A model generated the notes under the pieces. That model was given only the letters and a program-made list of their open reading frames with translations. It had not been told where the DNA came from and made no database searches. DNA of 64,000 nt, taken from DAOUKH01 sp965207995. GTDB lineage: Bacteria > Chloroflexota > Dehalococcoidia > SHYB01. The stretch covers positions 248,001-312,000 of the forward strand of contig CBDBNG010000001.1 in NCBI GenBank assembly GCA_965207995.1, in the 5' to 3' direction. The position numbers and the translations under genes were made by a program. Each line of letters opens with the position of its first letter. Position 1 is the first letter of the stretch. Positions 50,502 through 59,160 of the stretch are shown one piece after another.

Positions 50502-50816
50502 GGTGACTTCTTTCGACCATTACCATACCGGCAAGTATGCCGGGTGCGGTAGGGAATGGCAAGGGTGGACTTCCTGTGAAAACCGGTGCCGGTTGTGAGG
50601 GGGCCCCTCATCTCGATCTTCTCCCGGGGGGGGGGGACCTCCCCTCGCCACCCCGGCCCGCCCTCAGTCCCTCCCAAGGGGAGGGAGGTTTAAGGCCGGC
50701 GCTCTCGCGGGGGATGTCTGTGGTGCGGGTGCTGTTCGTTGACAGGGTTGGGGTGCGAACCTAGCATTGGCGCGCGTTTGCATCCCCACCGCGTTGGCGT
50801 TGGAGAGGGAGTTGGT
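50502..50816 (+). repeat. Intergenic region with a partial composite repeat copy
   Basis: 315 bases without a gene. 50598-~50697 holds GGGGGCCCCTCATCTCGATC, a G-run of nine, and CCCTCAGTCCCTCCC ending in GGGAGGTTTAAGG. This copy lacks the leading GGGCGATTCG palindrome. The TPP enzyme promoter lies near its right end. Confidence 0.7.
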
Positions 50817-52520
50817 ATGCCTAAGGCGAAGGACCAAATCGTGCAGATTCTCGAAGAGGCGGGGGTGGAATACGTCTTCGGGCTGCCCGGGGGCGGGACG
50901 ATGGCGATCTTCGATGCGCTGTACGACTCTTCGATCAAGCCGATTCTGGTGCGGCACGAGGGGACGGCGGCGGTGATGGCGGACGCGTATGGGCGCATCA
51001 CGGGGCGGCCGGCGGTGATCATGGGGCAGGGGCTGTTCATGGGGTCGAACGCGACGTTCGGGATCATGGAGTCCTTCCTGAGCAGCTCGCCGATGCTGGT
51101 GCTCACCGATACCTCCGACGCCGAGCTGGCGCAGCACCCGTCGAACCAGTCGGGAGCGGGCGAGTACGGCAGCGTCGACCTGCCGGCGATCTTCAAGGCG
51201 ATGACGAAGTACACCACGGTGGCGACGACGCCCAAGGAGGCGGCGATCGGGACGCAGCTCGCGCTGAAGCACGCGATCTCGGGGCGGCCGGGGCCGACGG
51301 CGGTGGTGATGCGGAGCGCGTCGATCATGGGCGAGGTCGATCTGGAGCACCCGCCGTTCATCCACGACACGGCGGGCTATCTGAACATGAGCCGGACGCA
51401 GGCGATGCCGGGGGACGTGGAGAAGGCGGCGTCGCTGCTGGCGGAGGCGAAGCGGCCGGTGATCGTGGCGGGGAACGGCGCGCGCATGGGCGGCGCGGCG
51501 GAGAGCATCCGCGCTTTCGCCGAAGCGTGGGGCGTGCCGGTGGCGACGTCGTACAAGGGCAAGAGCATCCTTGAAGAGACGCACCCGCTGGCGCTGGGCA
51601 TGGCCGGCGTCTATGGGACGAAGGCGGCGAATACCGCCGTCGCCGAGGCCGACGTCGTGCTCGTGATCGGGGCGATGCTGCGGTGGCAGGACACGCTGCG
51701 GGAGAAGCCGACGGTGTGGAACCCGAAGGCGCAGAAGATCATCCAGATCGACGTGGACCCCCGAAACACCGGCTGGACGTTCCCGGTCGACGTGGGGCTG
51801 GTGGGCGACGCAGGGGCGGTGATGGAGCAGATCGTCGCGGCGGCGGGCGCGCTCGACGGCGGCGACACCGCCGAGCGGCGCGCCAGCGCGGTGTCGGCGA
51901 TGAAGGATGCAGCGGGTTACTACGACGACCCGTCCATGTTCGAGGAGTCGTCGCCGGTGACGCCGCAGCGGCTGATCCGGCTGCTCCACGAGCACCTCGA
52001 CCCGGAATCGCTGATCACGCTTGACGCGGGCAACAACCGGGTGTGGATGTCGCTGATGTACCAGAGCCGGTCGCCGGGGTCGGTGTTCGCCCCTGGGGGG
52101 ACGGCGGGGATGGCGTGGGCGCTGCCTGCCGCGCTGGCGGTGAAGCTGGCGCGGCCGGAGAAGCCGGTGGTGGCCGTGACCGGCGACGGCGGCTTCATGA
52201 TGGCCGTCCAGGCGCTTTCGACGGCGGTGCAGTACGACCTCCCGGTCGCGTGCGTGGTGATGAACGACTCGTCGCTGGGGATGGTGCGGCAGCACCAGGG
52301 CGACCGGGTGATCGTGTCGGAGTTCACCGACATCGACCACGCCATGCTGGCGAAGAGCTTCGGCGCGGACGGGGTCCAGGTCACGGACAGCAGGGACCTG
52401 CCGGATGCGCTGCGTCAGGCGCAGGCGTCGGGCAAGCCGTTCGTGGTCGACGTGGTCACCGACCGCGTTCCGAGCCCGGACGACTACCGCGCGGTGCCGC
52501 GGGGGGCGACGGAGACGTAG
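50817..52520 (+). CDS. Acetolactate-synthase-like thiamine-diphosphate enzyme
   Basis: 567 residues in three TPP-enzyme domains. N-terminal Pyr domain: VEYVFGLPGGGTMAIFDAL and VRHEGTAAVMADAYGR with the activating Glu. Central domain near 190-335. C-terminal PP domain has VVAVTGDGGFMMAVQALSTAVQYDLPVACVVMND, the GDG...N motif binding TPP-Mg. The FAD fingerprint of true acetolactate synthase is unclear, so it may be a benzoylformate-decarboxylase, oxalyl-CoA or glyoxylate-type relative. GGAGAGGGAG precedes the ATG at 50817; the longer ORF starts inside the repeat. Not linked to ilvN or ilvC here, so amino-acid synthesis is not assured. Confidence 0.85.
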   Translation: MPKAKDQIVQILEEAGVEYVFGLPGGGTMAIFDALYDSSIKPILVRHEGTAAVMADAYGRITGRPAVIMGQGLFMGSNATFGIMESFLSSSPMLVLTDTSDAELAQHPSNQSGAGEYGSVDLPAIFKAMTKYTTVATTPKEAAIGTQLALKHAISGRPGPTAVVMRSASIMGEVDLEHPPFIHDTAGYLNMSRTQAMPGDVEKAASLLAEAKRPVIVAGNGARMGGAAESIRAFAEAWGVPVATSYKGKSILEETHPLALGMAGVYGTKAANTAVAEADVVLVIGAMLRWQDTLREKPTVWNPKAQKIIQIDVDPRNTGWTFPVDVGLVGDAGAVMEQIVAAAGALDGGDTAERRASAVSAMKDAAGYYDDPSMFEESSPVTPQRLIRLLHEHLDPESLITLDAGNNRVWMSLMYQSRSPGSVFAPGGTAGMAWALPAALAVKLARPEKPVVAVTGDGGFMMAVQALSTAVQYDLPVACVVMNDSSLGMVRQHQGDRVIVSEFTDIDHAMLAKSFGADGVQVTDSRDLPDALRQAQASGKPFVVDVVTDRVPSPDDYRAVPRGATET

Positions 52521-52560
52521 GCGGGCGCTCGCATTTACCAGAAAAGGACGACCGCTCGCA

Positions 52561-53175
52561 ATGAAGTGGAAAGACCTATCTCCCGCCACAAAGAAGGATC
52601 TTAGACAATTAGCCTGGACAATTGGTGTGATAGCAATAGTCGGGGTCGCTGGCTATTCCGGCTGGACACTAGGGAATTCGGCGGGGTATGAAGAAGGTCA
52701 CGAGGATAGAAGCGCGACCGTAGCTGCGGCGTTGGAGACCGCGGAAGCCGATGTGGCGACCGCCGTGGCCGGGGCCTATGAGCAAGGCTATGGGGATGCG
52801 CGAGCCACGATCGTCCCAGGGTTCGAGGCGTTTGCGACCTCGGTAGCCGTTGCCAACAGGGACCTCGCGACCGCCGCAGCGCGAGACGCCGATAGGGCCT
52901 ATCAGCAGGGCTACCAGGTCGCGGCTACGGCTATAGCCCGGCAAAGGTTGACGAGCGCTCCGACGCCCCTGCCTAGACCCACGCCCGCTCCAAGGCCGAT
53001 CCCGACGGCAGGGTCGCCGCTCATCAGCGAGGATGTTCTCGCGCTCATTCCTGAGGGCTTGGTGGATAGGGTGGTTGATTATTTCAGCAGGAACCCGGGT
53101 CAGCTTCTAGAGTGCTCATTGCTAGGAGAACCCCTCTTCATAATGCGCTGCCTATTCGAGGCATACAACAGCTAG
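52561..53175 (+). CDS. Hypothetical membrane-anchored protein, 204 residues
   Basis: Start at 52561 (MKWKDLSPATKKDLRQLAW). One membrane helix near 20-40 (IGVIAIVGVAGYSGWTLG), then an Ala-rich, heptad-like region ~45-125 with repeated YEQGY/YQQGYQVA patterns, likely a coiled coil or helical stalk; a Pro-rich linker PTPLPRPTPAPRPIPTAG; and a C-terminal segment RVVDYFSRNPGQLLECSLLGEPLFIMRCLFEAY with two cysteines. Unknown function; extracellular part probable. G+C is lower than its neighbours. Confidence 0.65.
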   Translation: MKWKDLSPATKKDLRQLAWTIGVIAIVGVAGYSGWTLGNSAGYEEGHEDRSATVAAALETAEADVATAVAGAYEQGYGDARATIVPGFEAFATSVAVANRDLATAAARDADRAYQQGYQVAATAIARQRLTSAPTPLPRPTPAPRPIPTAGSPLISEDVLALIPEGLVDRVVDYFSRNPGQLLECSLLGEPLFIMRCLFEAYNS

Positions 53176-53479
53176 GCCCGCCTCAAGACCGTAGGAAACC
53201 CCTGAGTAATCGCCCAGGGGATGGGGGACGGGCGATTCGCGAATCGCCCCTACAGGGGAAGGGGCCGCGGGTTTGGATGGCCTGTGGTGGTGATAAGGGG
53301 GCCCCTCATCTCAATCTTCTCCCGGGGGGAGAAGAGGTAAGACCTCCCGGCCCCGCCGGCGCGCCCTACGGGCGCGTGCCCTCTCTCAATCTCCCCCAGA
53401 GGGGGAGAGGTTTAAGGCGTCCCCCAGAGGGAGGGAGGCTTAAGGCGAAGGCGTCCGCCAAAGGGGGAGGGGTTAAGGA
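53176..53479 (+). repeat. Intergenic composite repeat copy
   Basis: 53230-53249 is the perfect palindrome GGGCGATTCGCGAATCGCCC, then CTACAGGGG. GGGGGCCCCTCATCTCAATC follows at ~53298, then the GCGCGCC/GGGCGCG arms and CCCTCTCTCAATCTCCCCC. Tails ending in GGTTTAAGG, GGCTTAAGG and GGGGTTAAGG repeat at 53407-53478. Nothing else is supported in this gap. Confidence 0.8.
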
Positions 53480-53509
53480 AAGACCGCCCCGGCTCTCCGG
53501 GGCGGTCTT
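53480..53509 (-). terminator. Rho-independent terminator of groESL
   Basis: AAGACCGCCCCGG and its perfect complement (13 bases) enclose a 4-base loop CTCT/AGAG. On the minus strand the stem is followed by TCC and TTAACC. It sits ~28 bases after the groEL stop. Confidence 0.85.
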
Positions 53510-53536
53510 CTTTCTCTCAATGCGGGGGCGTCGAGG

Positions 53537-55156
53537 CTAGTAGTCCATGGGGGGCATGGCGGGGGCGGCGCCCTCGGGCTCGGGGGCGTCGGTGATCATG
53601 GACTCGGTGGTGAGGATCATGGCCGCGACGCTGGAGGCGTTCTCGACGGCGGCGCGGGTGACCTTGGCGGGGTCGACGATGCCGAGGTCGACCATGTTGC
53701 CATAGGTCATCTTCTCGGCGTCGAAACCGTACTGGGCATCGTCCGCGTCGCGGATGTTCTGGACCACGACTGAGCCCTCGCCGCCGGAGTTGCCGACGAT
53801 CATGCGGAGGGGCTCCTCGAGGGCGCGGCGGACGATGTTGATGCCGACGCGCTCGTCGTGGTTGCGGCCCTTCAGCTTGTCGAGCACGGGCTGCACGCGG
53901 ATGAGGGTGACGCCGCCGCCGGGGACGATGCCTTCCTCGACCGCGGCGCGGGTCGCCGAGAGGGCGTCCTCGACGCGGGCCTTCTTCTCCTTGAGCTCGA
54001 CCTCGGTGGCCGCGCCGACCTTGATGACGGCGACGCCGCCGGCGAGCTTGGCGAGGCGCTCCTGGAGCTTCTCCTTGTCGAACTCGGAGGTGGTGGTCTC
54101 GATCTGGGCCTTGATCTGGGCCATGCGGCCCTTGATGGCCTCTTCGTCGCCGCGGCCCTCGACGATGGTGGTGTTGTCCTTGTCGGCGGTCACCTTGCGG
54201 GCCCTGCCGAGGGACTCAACGCCGGTGGCGTCCAGCTTGCGGCCGGCCTCTTCGGTGATGACCTCGGCGCCGGTGAGGATGGCGATGTCTTCGAGCATCG
54301 CCTTGCGGCGGTCACCGTAGCCGGGGGCCTTAACGGTGAGGGCGTTCATGGTGCCGCGGAGCTTGTTGACGACGAGGGTGGCAAGGGCTTCGCCCTCGAT
54401 GTCCTCACCGATGATGACGATGTTCTTGGAGACCTGGAGCACCTTTTCGAGGACAGGGAGGATGTCGGCGACGGCCGAGATCTTCTTGTCGGTGACCAGG
54501 ATGTAGGGGTCGTCGATCTCCGTCTCCATGCGGTCGGTGTTGGTGACGAAGTAGGGGCTGACGAAGCCGCGGTCGAACTGCATGCCGTCGACGTACTCGG
54601 TCTCGTAGTTGAGGCCGCGGGACTCCTCGACGGTGATGACGCCGTCCTTGCCGACCTTGTCCATGACGTCGGCGATGAGGCCGCCGATCTCGTTGTCATG
54701 GGCGGAGAGGGAGGCGACCTGGGCGATCTGGTCCTTGCCCGCGACGGGGGTGGAGACCTTCTTGATCTGGTCGCGGATGGCGTCGACGGCAACCTCGACG
54801 CCGCGCTTCATGGCCATGGGGTCGGCGCCGGCGGCCACGTTCTTGAAGCCCTCGTGGACGATGGCCTGAGCGAGAACGGTGGCGGTGGTGGTGCCGTCGC
54901 CGGCGATGTCGTTGGTCTTGGTCGCGGCCTGCTTCAGGAGCTGCGCGCCCATGTTCTCCATGGGCTCTTCAAGGTCAACTTCCTTGGCGATGGTGACGCC
55001 GTCGCTGCAGACGTTGGGGGGGCCGAATTTCTTATCGAGGATGACGTTGCGGCCCTTGGGGCCGAGCGTCACCTTGACCGTGTTTGCGAGCGCGTCGACG
55101 CCGGTGATGAGGTCGCGGCGCGCATCCTCCGAATAGCTGATCTTCTTTGCTGGCAT
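53537..55156 (-). CDS. groEL: Chaperonin GroEL (60 kDa)
   Basis: 539 residues, normal length. MPAKKISYSEDARRDLITGVDALA opens it; TLGPKGRNVILDKKFG and GDGTTTATVLAQAI are the ATP-binding segments. VEEGIVPGGGVTLIRV near 400 is the conserved hinge. Ends PEGAAPAMPPMDY: the usual GGM repeat tail is replaced by Met/Pro-rich PAMPPMDY. It folds proteins with GroES as a double ring. Located 26 bases after groES with a terminator downstream; expression is probably set by the CIRCE site at 55564. Confidence 0.97.
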   Translation of the reverse strand: MPAKKISYSEDARRDLITGVDALANTVKVTLGPKGRNVILDKKFGPPNVCSDGVTIAKEVDLEEPMENMGAQLLKQAATKTNDIAGDGTTTATVLAQAIVHEGFKNVAAGADPMAMKRGVEVAVDAIRDQIKKVSTPVAGKDQIAQVASLSAHDNEIGGLIADVMDKVGKDGVITVEESRGLNYETEYVDGMQFDRGFVSPYFVTNTDRMETEIDDPYILVTDKKISAVADILPVLEKVLQVSKNIVIIGEDIEGEALATLVVNKLRGTMNALTVKAPGYGDRRKAMLEDIAILTGAEVITEEAGRKLDATGVESLGRARKVTADKDNTTIVEGRGDEEAIKGRMAQIKAQIETTTSEFDKEKLQERLAKLAGGVAVIKVGAATEVELKEKKARVEDALSATRAAVEEGIVPGGGVTLIRVQPVLDKLKGRNHDERVGINIVRRALEEPLRMIVGNSGGEGSVVVQNIRDADDAQYGFDAEKMTYGNMVDLGIVDPAKVTRAAVENASSVAAMILTTESMITDAPEPEGAAPAMPPMDY

Positions 55157-55182
55157 CGTTCTCTTTTGCCTCCGTAATGTCC

Positions 55183-55494
55183 CTAGCCGATGGTGGCGAG
55201 GACGTCGCTCTCTCGAATGATGAGGAGCTCGTCGTCGCCGTCCTTATACTCGGTGCCCGCGTACTTGGAATAGAGCACGACGTCGCCGACCTTGACGGTC
55301 ATGGCGACGCGCTCACCGTCGTCGGTGACCCGCCCGGGTCCTGCGGCGACGATCTCGCCCTCCTGGGGCTTCTCTTTGGCGGTGTCGGGCAGAATGATGC
55401 CGCCGCGCATTTCTTCCTTCGCCTCGCTGGGGCGAACGATGATGCGGTCGGCGAGCGGGGAGATGCCGACGCCCTTCTTCGTCTTCGTAGCCAC
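55183..55494 (-). CDS. groES: Co-chaperonin GroES (10 kDa)
   Basis: 103 residues, slightly long N-terminus (MATKTKKGVGISPLADRI). IVRPSEAKEEMRGGIILPDTAKEKPQEGEIVAAGPG contains the mobile loop that binds GroEL. VGDVVLYSKYAGTEYKDGDDELLIIRESDVLATI is the conserved C-terminal part. First gene of groESL. Confidence 0.97.
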   Translation of the reverse strand: MATKTKKGVGISPLADRIIVRPSEAKEEMRGGIILPDTAKEKPQEGEIVAAGPGRVTDDGERVAMTVKVGDVVLYSKYAGTEYKDGDDELLIIRESDVLATIG

Positions 55495-55563
55495 GCTTCG
55501 ATCCTCCTACTACCGTCTTCAACTGTTTTGGGCCGCGTCGTTGGCGCAGCGCCACCGGCTATT

Positions 55564-55590
55564 TTAGCAGTCTCGTCCATCGACTGCTAG
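55564..55590. promoter_or_regulatory. CIRCE operator of groESL
   Basis: TTAGCAGTC, a 9-base spacer, GACTGCTAG: a 9-9-9 inverted repeat like CIRCE (TTAGCACTC-N9-GAGTGCTAA), ~70 bases before groES. It differs at one or two positions per arm but the changed bases remain partly paired (CAGTC with GACTG). TAAAAT, a possible -10, overlaps one arm. CIRCE binds the heat-shock repressor HrcA, which is not in the window. Confidence 0.85.
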
Positions 55591-55615
55591 CGCGGGGTGG
55601 TGGTTATGGGGGAAC

Positions 55616-55895
55616 GGGCGCGTCGCGACGCGCCCGTACAGGGGAGGGGGAGTCGCGGACGGTTGGCTTCGATGACCGGCGGTGGTTGGCAGGGGGCCCC
55701 TCATCTCAATCTTCTCCCGGGGGGAGAAGAGGGAAGACCACCCGGCCCCGCCGGCGCGCCCTGCGGGCGCGTGCCCTCTCTCAGTCTCTCCCAGAGGGAG
55801 AGAGGCTTAAGGTGGGGCTCTCCCAAAGGGGGAGTAGTTTAAGGTGGCGTGCCCGCCCTCAGTCTCTCCCAGAGGGAGGGAGGTTTAAGGAGGGG
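55616..55895 (+). repeat. Intergenic composite repeat copy
   Basis: 55616-55635 is the variant palindrome GGGCGCGTCGCGACGCGCCC, then CGTACAGGGG. GGGGGCCCCTCATCTCAATC at ~55692, GC-rich arms, then three short CCCAGAGGGAG or CCCAAAGGGGG hairpins with AGGCTTAAGG, AGTTTAAGG and GGTTTAAGG tails to 55892. This fills the gap 55591-55899 apart from the CIRCE side. Confidence 0.8.
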
Positions 55896-55899
55896 AGGG

Positions 55900-56679
55900 C
55901 TAGATTGCGCTTTCGGCGGGGGGACGGTTGGCGGCGTTGATGGAGTCGCCCTCGCGTTCGCCAAAGATGCCGAAGGGGTTGAGGGAGCGGGGGTTGTCGT
56001 AGACGTCCATCTTCTCGGTGCGCTTGAGCCAGCCGACGACGGCGTAGGTGATGGGCGTGGCGGCAATCTCGTAAAGGGACTTGGCGACCCAGGCGAAGAT
56101 GGCGGCCCGGAAGATGGGGTTCCAGGAGCCGTCGTCGCCGATCCAGAAGCCGGAGGCGCCGAAGGCGATGGTGAAGAAGATGATGGAGTCGACGCCCTGG
56201 CCGACGACGGTGGAGGAGATGGTGCGGAGCCAGAGGAAGCGCCCCTGCGTCTTGTTCTTGAGGACGACCATGACGCCGGCGTTGCTGAACTCGCCGACGA
56301 GGTAGGCGGTGAAGGAGCCGAGCAAGATCCAGCCGGTCGCGCCGAGGATGGTCTCGAAGGAGCTCTCGTCTTCCCAGAAGCCGGCGCCGGGGATGATGTC
56401 GCCCAGCCAGAAGAAGAAGACCATGATGAGGTTACAGACGAAGCCGAGCCAGATGACGCCGCGGGCGACGCGGAAGCCGTACACCTCCGTCAGTACGTCG
56501 CTGATGATGTAGGAGAGCGGGAAGCAGACGATGGCGGCGGAGACGACATAGAGGTTGTCGCCGAGGAAGTCGAAGGGGAGGGTGAAGAGGGAGACGGGTT
56601 TGATGGCGGTGATGTTGCTGACGAGCAGTACGGTGACCGCCAGGGCGATGATGATGACGAGCCTTCCCGAAAAGCGCAT
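55900..56679 (-). CDS. yhhQ: Queuosine-precursor transporter (YhhQ/DUF165 family)
   Basis: 259 residues, six to seven membrane helices. LVIIIALAVTVLLVSNITAIKPV, LYVVSAAIVCFPLSYIISDVLTEVYGFRVARGVIW (the SDVLTEVYG motif marks the family), GSFTAYLVGEFSNAGVMVVLK, and QGRFLWLRTISSTVVGQGVDSIIFFTIAFG. Members import preQ0/preQ1 or queuine bases for tRNA modification. A Pro/Asn-rich tail follows the last helix. No que genes are adjacent in the window. Confidence 0.92.
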   Translation of the reverse strand: MRFSGRLVIIIALAVTVLLVSNITAIKPVSLFTLPFDFLGDNLYVVSAAIVCFPLSYIISDVLTEVYGFRVARGVIWLGFVCNLIMVFFFWLGDIIPGAGFWEDESSFETILGATGWILLGSFTAYLVGEFSNAGVMVVLKNKTQGRFLWLRTISSTVVGQGVDSIIFFTIAFGASGFWIGDDGSWNPIFRAAIFAWVAKSLYEIAATPITYAVVGWLKRTEKMDVYDNPRSLNPFGIFGEREGDSINAANRPPAESAI

Positions 56680-56703
56680 GAGGGCCTCCGTAACGCGGGT
56701 GGG

Positions 56704-57408
56704 TCAGCGGCTCTCGCTGCCGAGGAAGGCGGCGGCCTCCTCGACGTCCTTAGGGCTGTCGATCGACTGCCAGTAGCAGCCGGCGTGCTTGGAGGCGAGG
56801 AGCTTCCCCTCGGCGGCGAGCTTGGGGAAGACGTCGCGCTCGATGCTGCCGACCTCGGGGAGGTAGCCGGCGATGTCCGCGTGCAGGCAGTAGATGCCGG
56901 CGTTGATCCAGTAGTCGGGCAGGCGGGGCTTTTCGGTGAACGACGCGATCAGGCCGTCGGCGTCCGTCTCGACGACGCCGTAGGGCGAGGGCAAGGGGGC
57001 GAGGGCGATCGCGCCCAGCGCCCCGTCCGCGGCGCCTTCCTCGCAGCGGCGGCGCACGTCGGAGAGCGGGATGTCGCTGATGACGTCGCCGTTGAAGGCG
57101 AAGAAGAGCTCGCCGTCGGGGAAGTGGGCGGCGGCGTTGCGGAGGGCTCCGCCGGTTCCGAGGGGCTGGTCTTCGAAGACGTAGTCGACGCGGATGCCGA
57201 ACTTCGAGCCGTCGCCGAAGAAGTCGGTGACCCGGTCGGCTAGGTAGCCGATGCAGAGGACGAAGGAATCGACGCCGTGACGCTTGAGCCACTCCATCTG
57301 CCAGAGGAGGACCGGCTTCCCCGCGATGGGGATCATCGGCTTCGGGGTGGTGTCGGTGAGGGGGCGGAGCCGTTTGCCGAGTCCGCCGGCCAGGACGATG
57401 GCTTTCAC
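56704..57408 (-). CDS. Sugar-phosphate nucleotidyltransferase
   Basis: 234 residues from a GTG at 57408 with GGAGGG 6 bases upstream. N-terminal VKAIVLAGGLGKRLRPLTDTTPKPMIPIAGKPVLLW has the signature GGxGxRLxPLT..KPM of the RmlA/ManC-like family. FAFNGDVISDIPLSDV marks the NTP-Mg site and EKPRLPDYWINAGIYCL the sugar site. It transfers a nucleotide to a sugar-1-phosphate (glucose or mannose types). Short length and no acyltransferase/mannose-isomerase domain suggest a stand-alone nucleotidyltransferase. Next gene is the amidohydrolase. Confidence 0.88.
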   Translation of the reverse strand: MKAIVLAGGLGKRLRPLTDTTPKPMIPIAGKPVLLWQMEWLKRHGVDSFVLCIGYLADRVTDFFGDGSKFGIRVDYVFEDQPLGTGGALRNAAAHFPDGELFFAFNGDVISDIPLSDVRRRCEEGAADGALGAIALAPLPSPYGVVETDADGLIASFTEKPRLPDYWINAGIYCLHADIAGYLPEVGSIERDVFPKLAAEGKLLASKHAGCYWQSIDSPKDVEEAAAFLGSESR

Positions 57409-57449
57409 GAAGGTCCCTCCGGCGGCGGGGAGCCAGGCCTCGCCCGGGC

Positions 57450-58628
57450 CTAGCTCCCGTTCAGTCTGTAGAGTTCGGCGGCGTTGTCGCACATGATGCG
57501 GCGTTTCTCGTCCTCCGGGACCTGGCGCATCTCGTGGGCGACGGTACGCATCGAGTGGGGCCAATCGGTCTGCGAGTGCGGGTAGTCGGTGGACCACATA
57601 ATGCGGTCGATGCCGATGGCGTGGCGGTTCTCGATGCCGTGGGGGTCGGTGATGAAGGTGGCCCAGATGTTCTCGCGGAAGTAGTCGCTGGGCATGCGTT
57701 TGAGGTGCGTCGAGGTGTGGAAGCGGTGGCGGAGGAAGATGTCGTCGAGGCTGTCGAGGTAGTAGGGGATCCAGCCAATCCCGGTCTCGACGGCGACGAC
57801 CCTGAGGCGTGGGAAGCGCTCGAAGAGGCCTCCGTAGACGATGTCGGCGAGCGGCTTGAAGACGTGCATGCCGAGGCGCGAGGTGAAGGCCCCCACCATG
57901 TAGTCGGCGCCCCGCGTGGGCGTGGGGCCGGCCTGACCGGAGGCGCCGGAGGGTGGAGTGCCGCCGAAGAAGCCGAAGTGGATGTGGAGGGGGTACTCCC
58001 AGTCCTGGGCTTCGGCCCAGAAGCGGTCGTCCTCCGGCGTGGGAGTGGGGCCGCCGTTGGGGTAGGTGCTGATGATGATGCCGCGGGCGCCCTTCTCGGC
58101 GGTGCGGCGCATTTCGAGCAGGAGGTCTTCGACGCCGGTCATGGGCGCGAGGGCGAGCCCGACGAGGCGGTCGGGGGCGACGGAGCAGAACTCGTCGAGG
58201 AGCCAGTCGTTATAGGTCTGGACGCAGGCGAGCTGCAGATCGGGGTCGTTGCCGTAGGTGTGGGCGCCGGTGAGGGCGACGCTGGGGTAGAGGACCTGGG
58301 CCTGGAGCATGTCCAGCTCCATCTCTTCCAGGCGGGCGTGGGGATCGTAGCTGGCGGGGCGTATGCGGTCGTAGGGGTGGCCGCGCTGGTCGTAGTCGGT
58401 GACTTCGAGGCCGGCGGTGGCGGTGAGCTGGATCTGTTGAACGCGTTTGCCGCCGTCGAACGACCAGGCTTTCACGCCGTTCTCAAGGTCGATCATCTTG
58501 GGGGCGCGGTCTTTGAATGCCGCGGGGACGCGTTCCTGCCAGATGTCGGGCTCGTTGAGGTGGCTGTCGGCGTCGATTACGCGGTAGTCCACGGCTCCCC
58601 CTTGCCTGGTTACCACAGCGGACATCAT
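57450..58628 (-). CDS. Amidohydrolase family protein (ACMSD/LigW-like)
   Basis: 392 residues. VDYRVIDADSHLNEPDIWQERV gives the N-terminal metal motif (here DADSH). RRTAEKGARGIIISTYPNG, YPLHIHFGFFGG (metal His), RLRVVAVETGIGWIPYYLDSLD and MWSTDYPHSQTDWPHS (final Asp) follow. The fold resembles amidohydrolase 2 decarboxylases and hydrolases of aromatic acids, common in SAR202-type genomes. The first codons may be extended: an ATG three residues after the annotated start is also possible. Confidence 0.87.
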   Translation of the reverse strand: MMSAVVTRQGGAVDYRVIDADSHLNEPDIWQERVPAAFKDRAPKMIDLENGVKAWSFDGGKRVQQIQLTATAGLEVTDYDQRGHPYDRIRPASYDPHARLEEMELDMLQAQVLYPSVALTGAHTYGNDPDLQLACVQTYNDWLLDEFCSVAPDRLVGLALAPMTGVEDLLLEMRRTAEKGARGIIISTYPNGGPTPTPEDDRFWAEAQDWEYPLHIHFGFFGGTPPSGASGQAGPTPTRGADYMVGAFTSRLGMHVFKPLADIVYGGLFERFPRLRVVAVETGIGWIPYYLDSLDDIFLRHRFHTSTHLKRMPSDYFRENIWATFITDPHGIENRHAIGIDRIMWSTDYPHSQTDWPHSMRTVAHEMRQVPEDEKRRIMCDNAAELYRLNGS

Positions 58629-58689
58629 CGGGTTGGGCCGTAGCCTAAAGGGTTCGCTTCGAGGGTGTCAACGGAGATGGCGGGGCTGC

Positions 58690-58842
58690 GGGGGAGCAGC
58701 GCCCTGCGGGCGCTCGCGCGCCTGATGGCGCGCGCCCTCTCTCAAATCTCCCCCAGAGGGGGAGAGGCTTTAACGTGCTGCTCCAGCAGGGAGAGGCCCG
58801 GAGGGCGATTCGTGAATCGCCCCTACAAGGGAGGGAGGCTTA
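58690..58842 (+). repeat. Intergenic composite repeat copy (upstream of tRNA-Thr)
   Basis: GGGGGAGCAGCGCCCTGCGG and arms, CCCTCTCTCAAATCTCCCCC, GGGGGAGAGGC, then GGGCGATTCGTGAATCGCCC at 58803-58822 and a GAGGGAGGCTTAAGG end. Here the palindrome comes after the arms instead of before them. Confidence 0.75.
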
Positions 58843-58911
58843 AGGGGCGGCTCTCCAGGGGGGCCGGGGCAGGGTGTAGAATTGTTAGCCGGCGCTGCGG
58901 TGCGCCGTCCC

Positions 58912-58986
58912 GCCACGGTAGCTCAGTGGTAGAGCAGCTGTTTCGTAAACAGCAGGCCGTCGGTTCGATCCCGACCCGTGGCTCCA
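58912..58986 (+). tRNA. tRNA-Thr (anticodon CGT)
   Basis: Cloverleaf: acceptor GCCACGG/CCGTGGC, D-arm GTAGCTCAGTGGTAGAGC, anticodon stem GCTGT/ACAGC with loop TTCGTAA, T-arm GTCGG-TTCGATC-CCGAC. CCA is encoded at 58984-58986. It reads ACG (Thr). The gene 175 bases downstream uses ACG very heavily. No integrase or direct-repeat att site is seen nearby. Confidence 0.95.
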
Positions 58987-59023
58987 TGAATCCCAGGGAC
59001 GACCGGGGAGCGTATGTCCCTTA

Positions 59024-59032
59024 TGCTATACT
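59024..59032 (+). promoter_or_regulatory. Extended -10 element (TGCTATACT) after the tRNA
   Basis: TG plus one base then TATACT, a good extended -10. It could drive the TP-repeat gene at 59161; transcription would begin near 59039. No -35 is needed for extended -10 promoters. Confidence 0.4.
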
Positions 59033-59160
59033 TGATTGCGGCAAGAATCGGACTTCCCCAGCAGCTACTCTTCAGATAGGCCCGGCCCCGCTCCGATGTT
59101 TGCGCGACCCTCAGCTTCGGCCGAATACGGACTCCCTTCAACTCGACGTAACGGTTAAAC

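Noticed and set aside
50664..52589. 641-codon minus-strand ORF opposite the TPP enzyme
   Set aside because: Arg/His-rich shadow with no motif; the plus-strand gene has clear TPP domains.
53200..53222. CCCCTG..CAGGGG hairpin after the 52561 gene as a terminator
   Set aside because: Short stem with a 10-base loop and no T-run; could be chance in GC-rich DNA.
58912..58986. tRNA gene as an integration site
   Set aside because: No integrase gene, no direct repeat of the tRNA 3' end in the next kilobases, and flanking genes look chromosomal.
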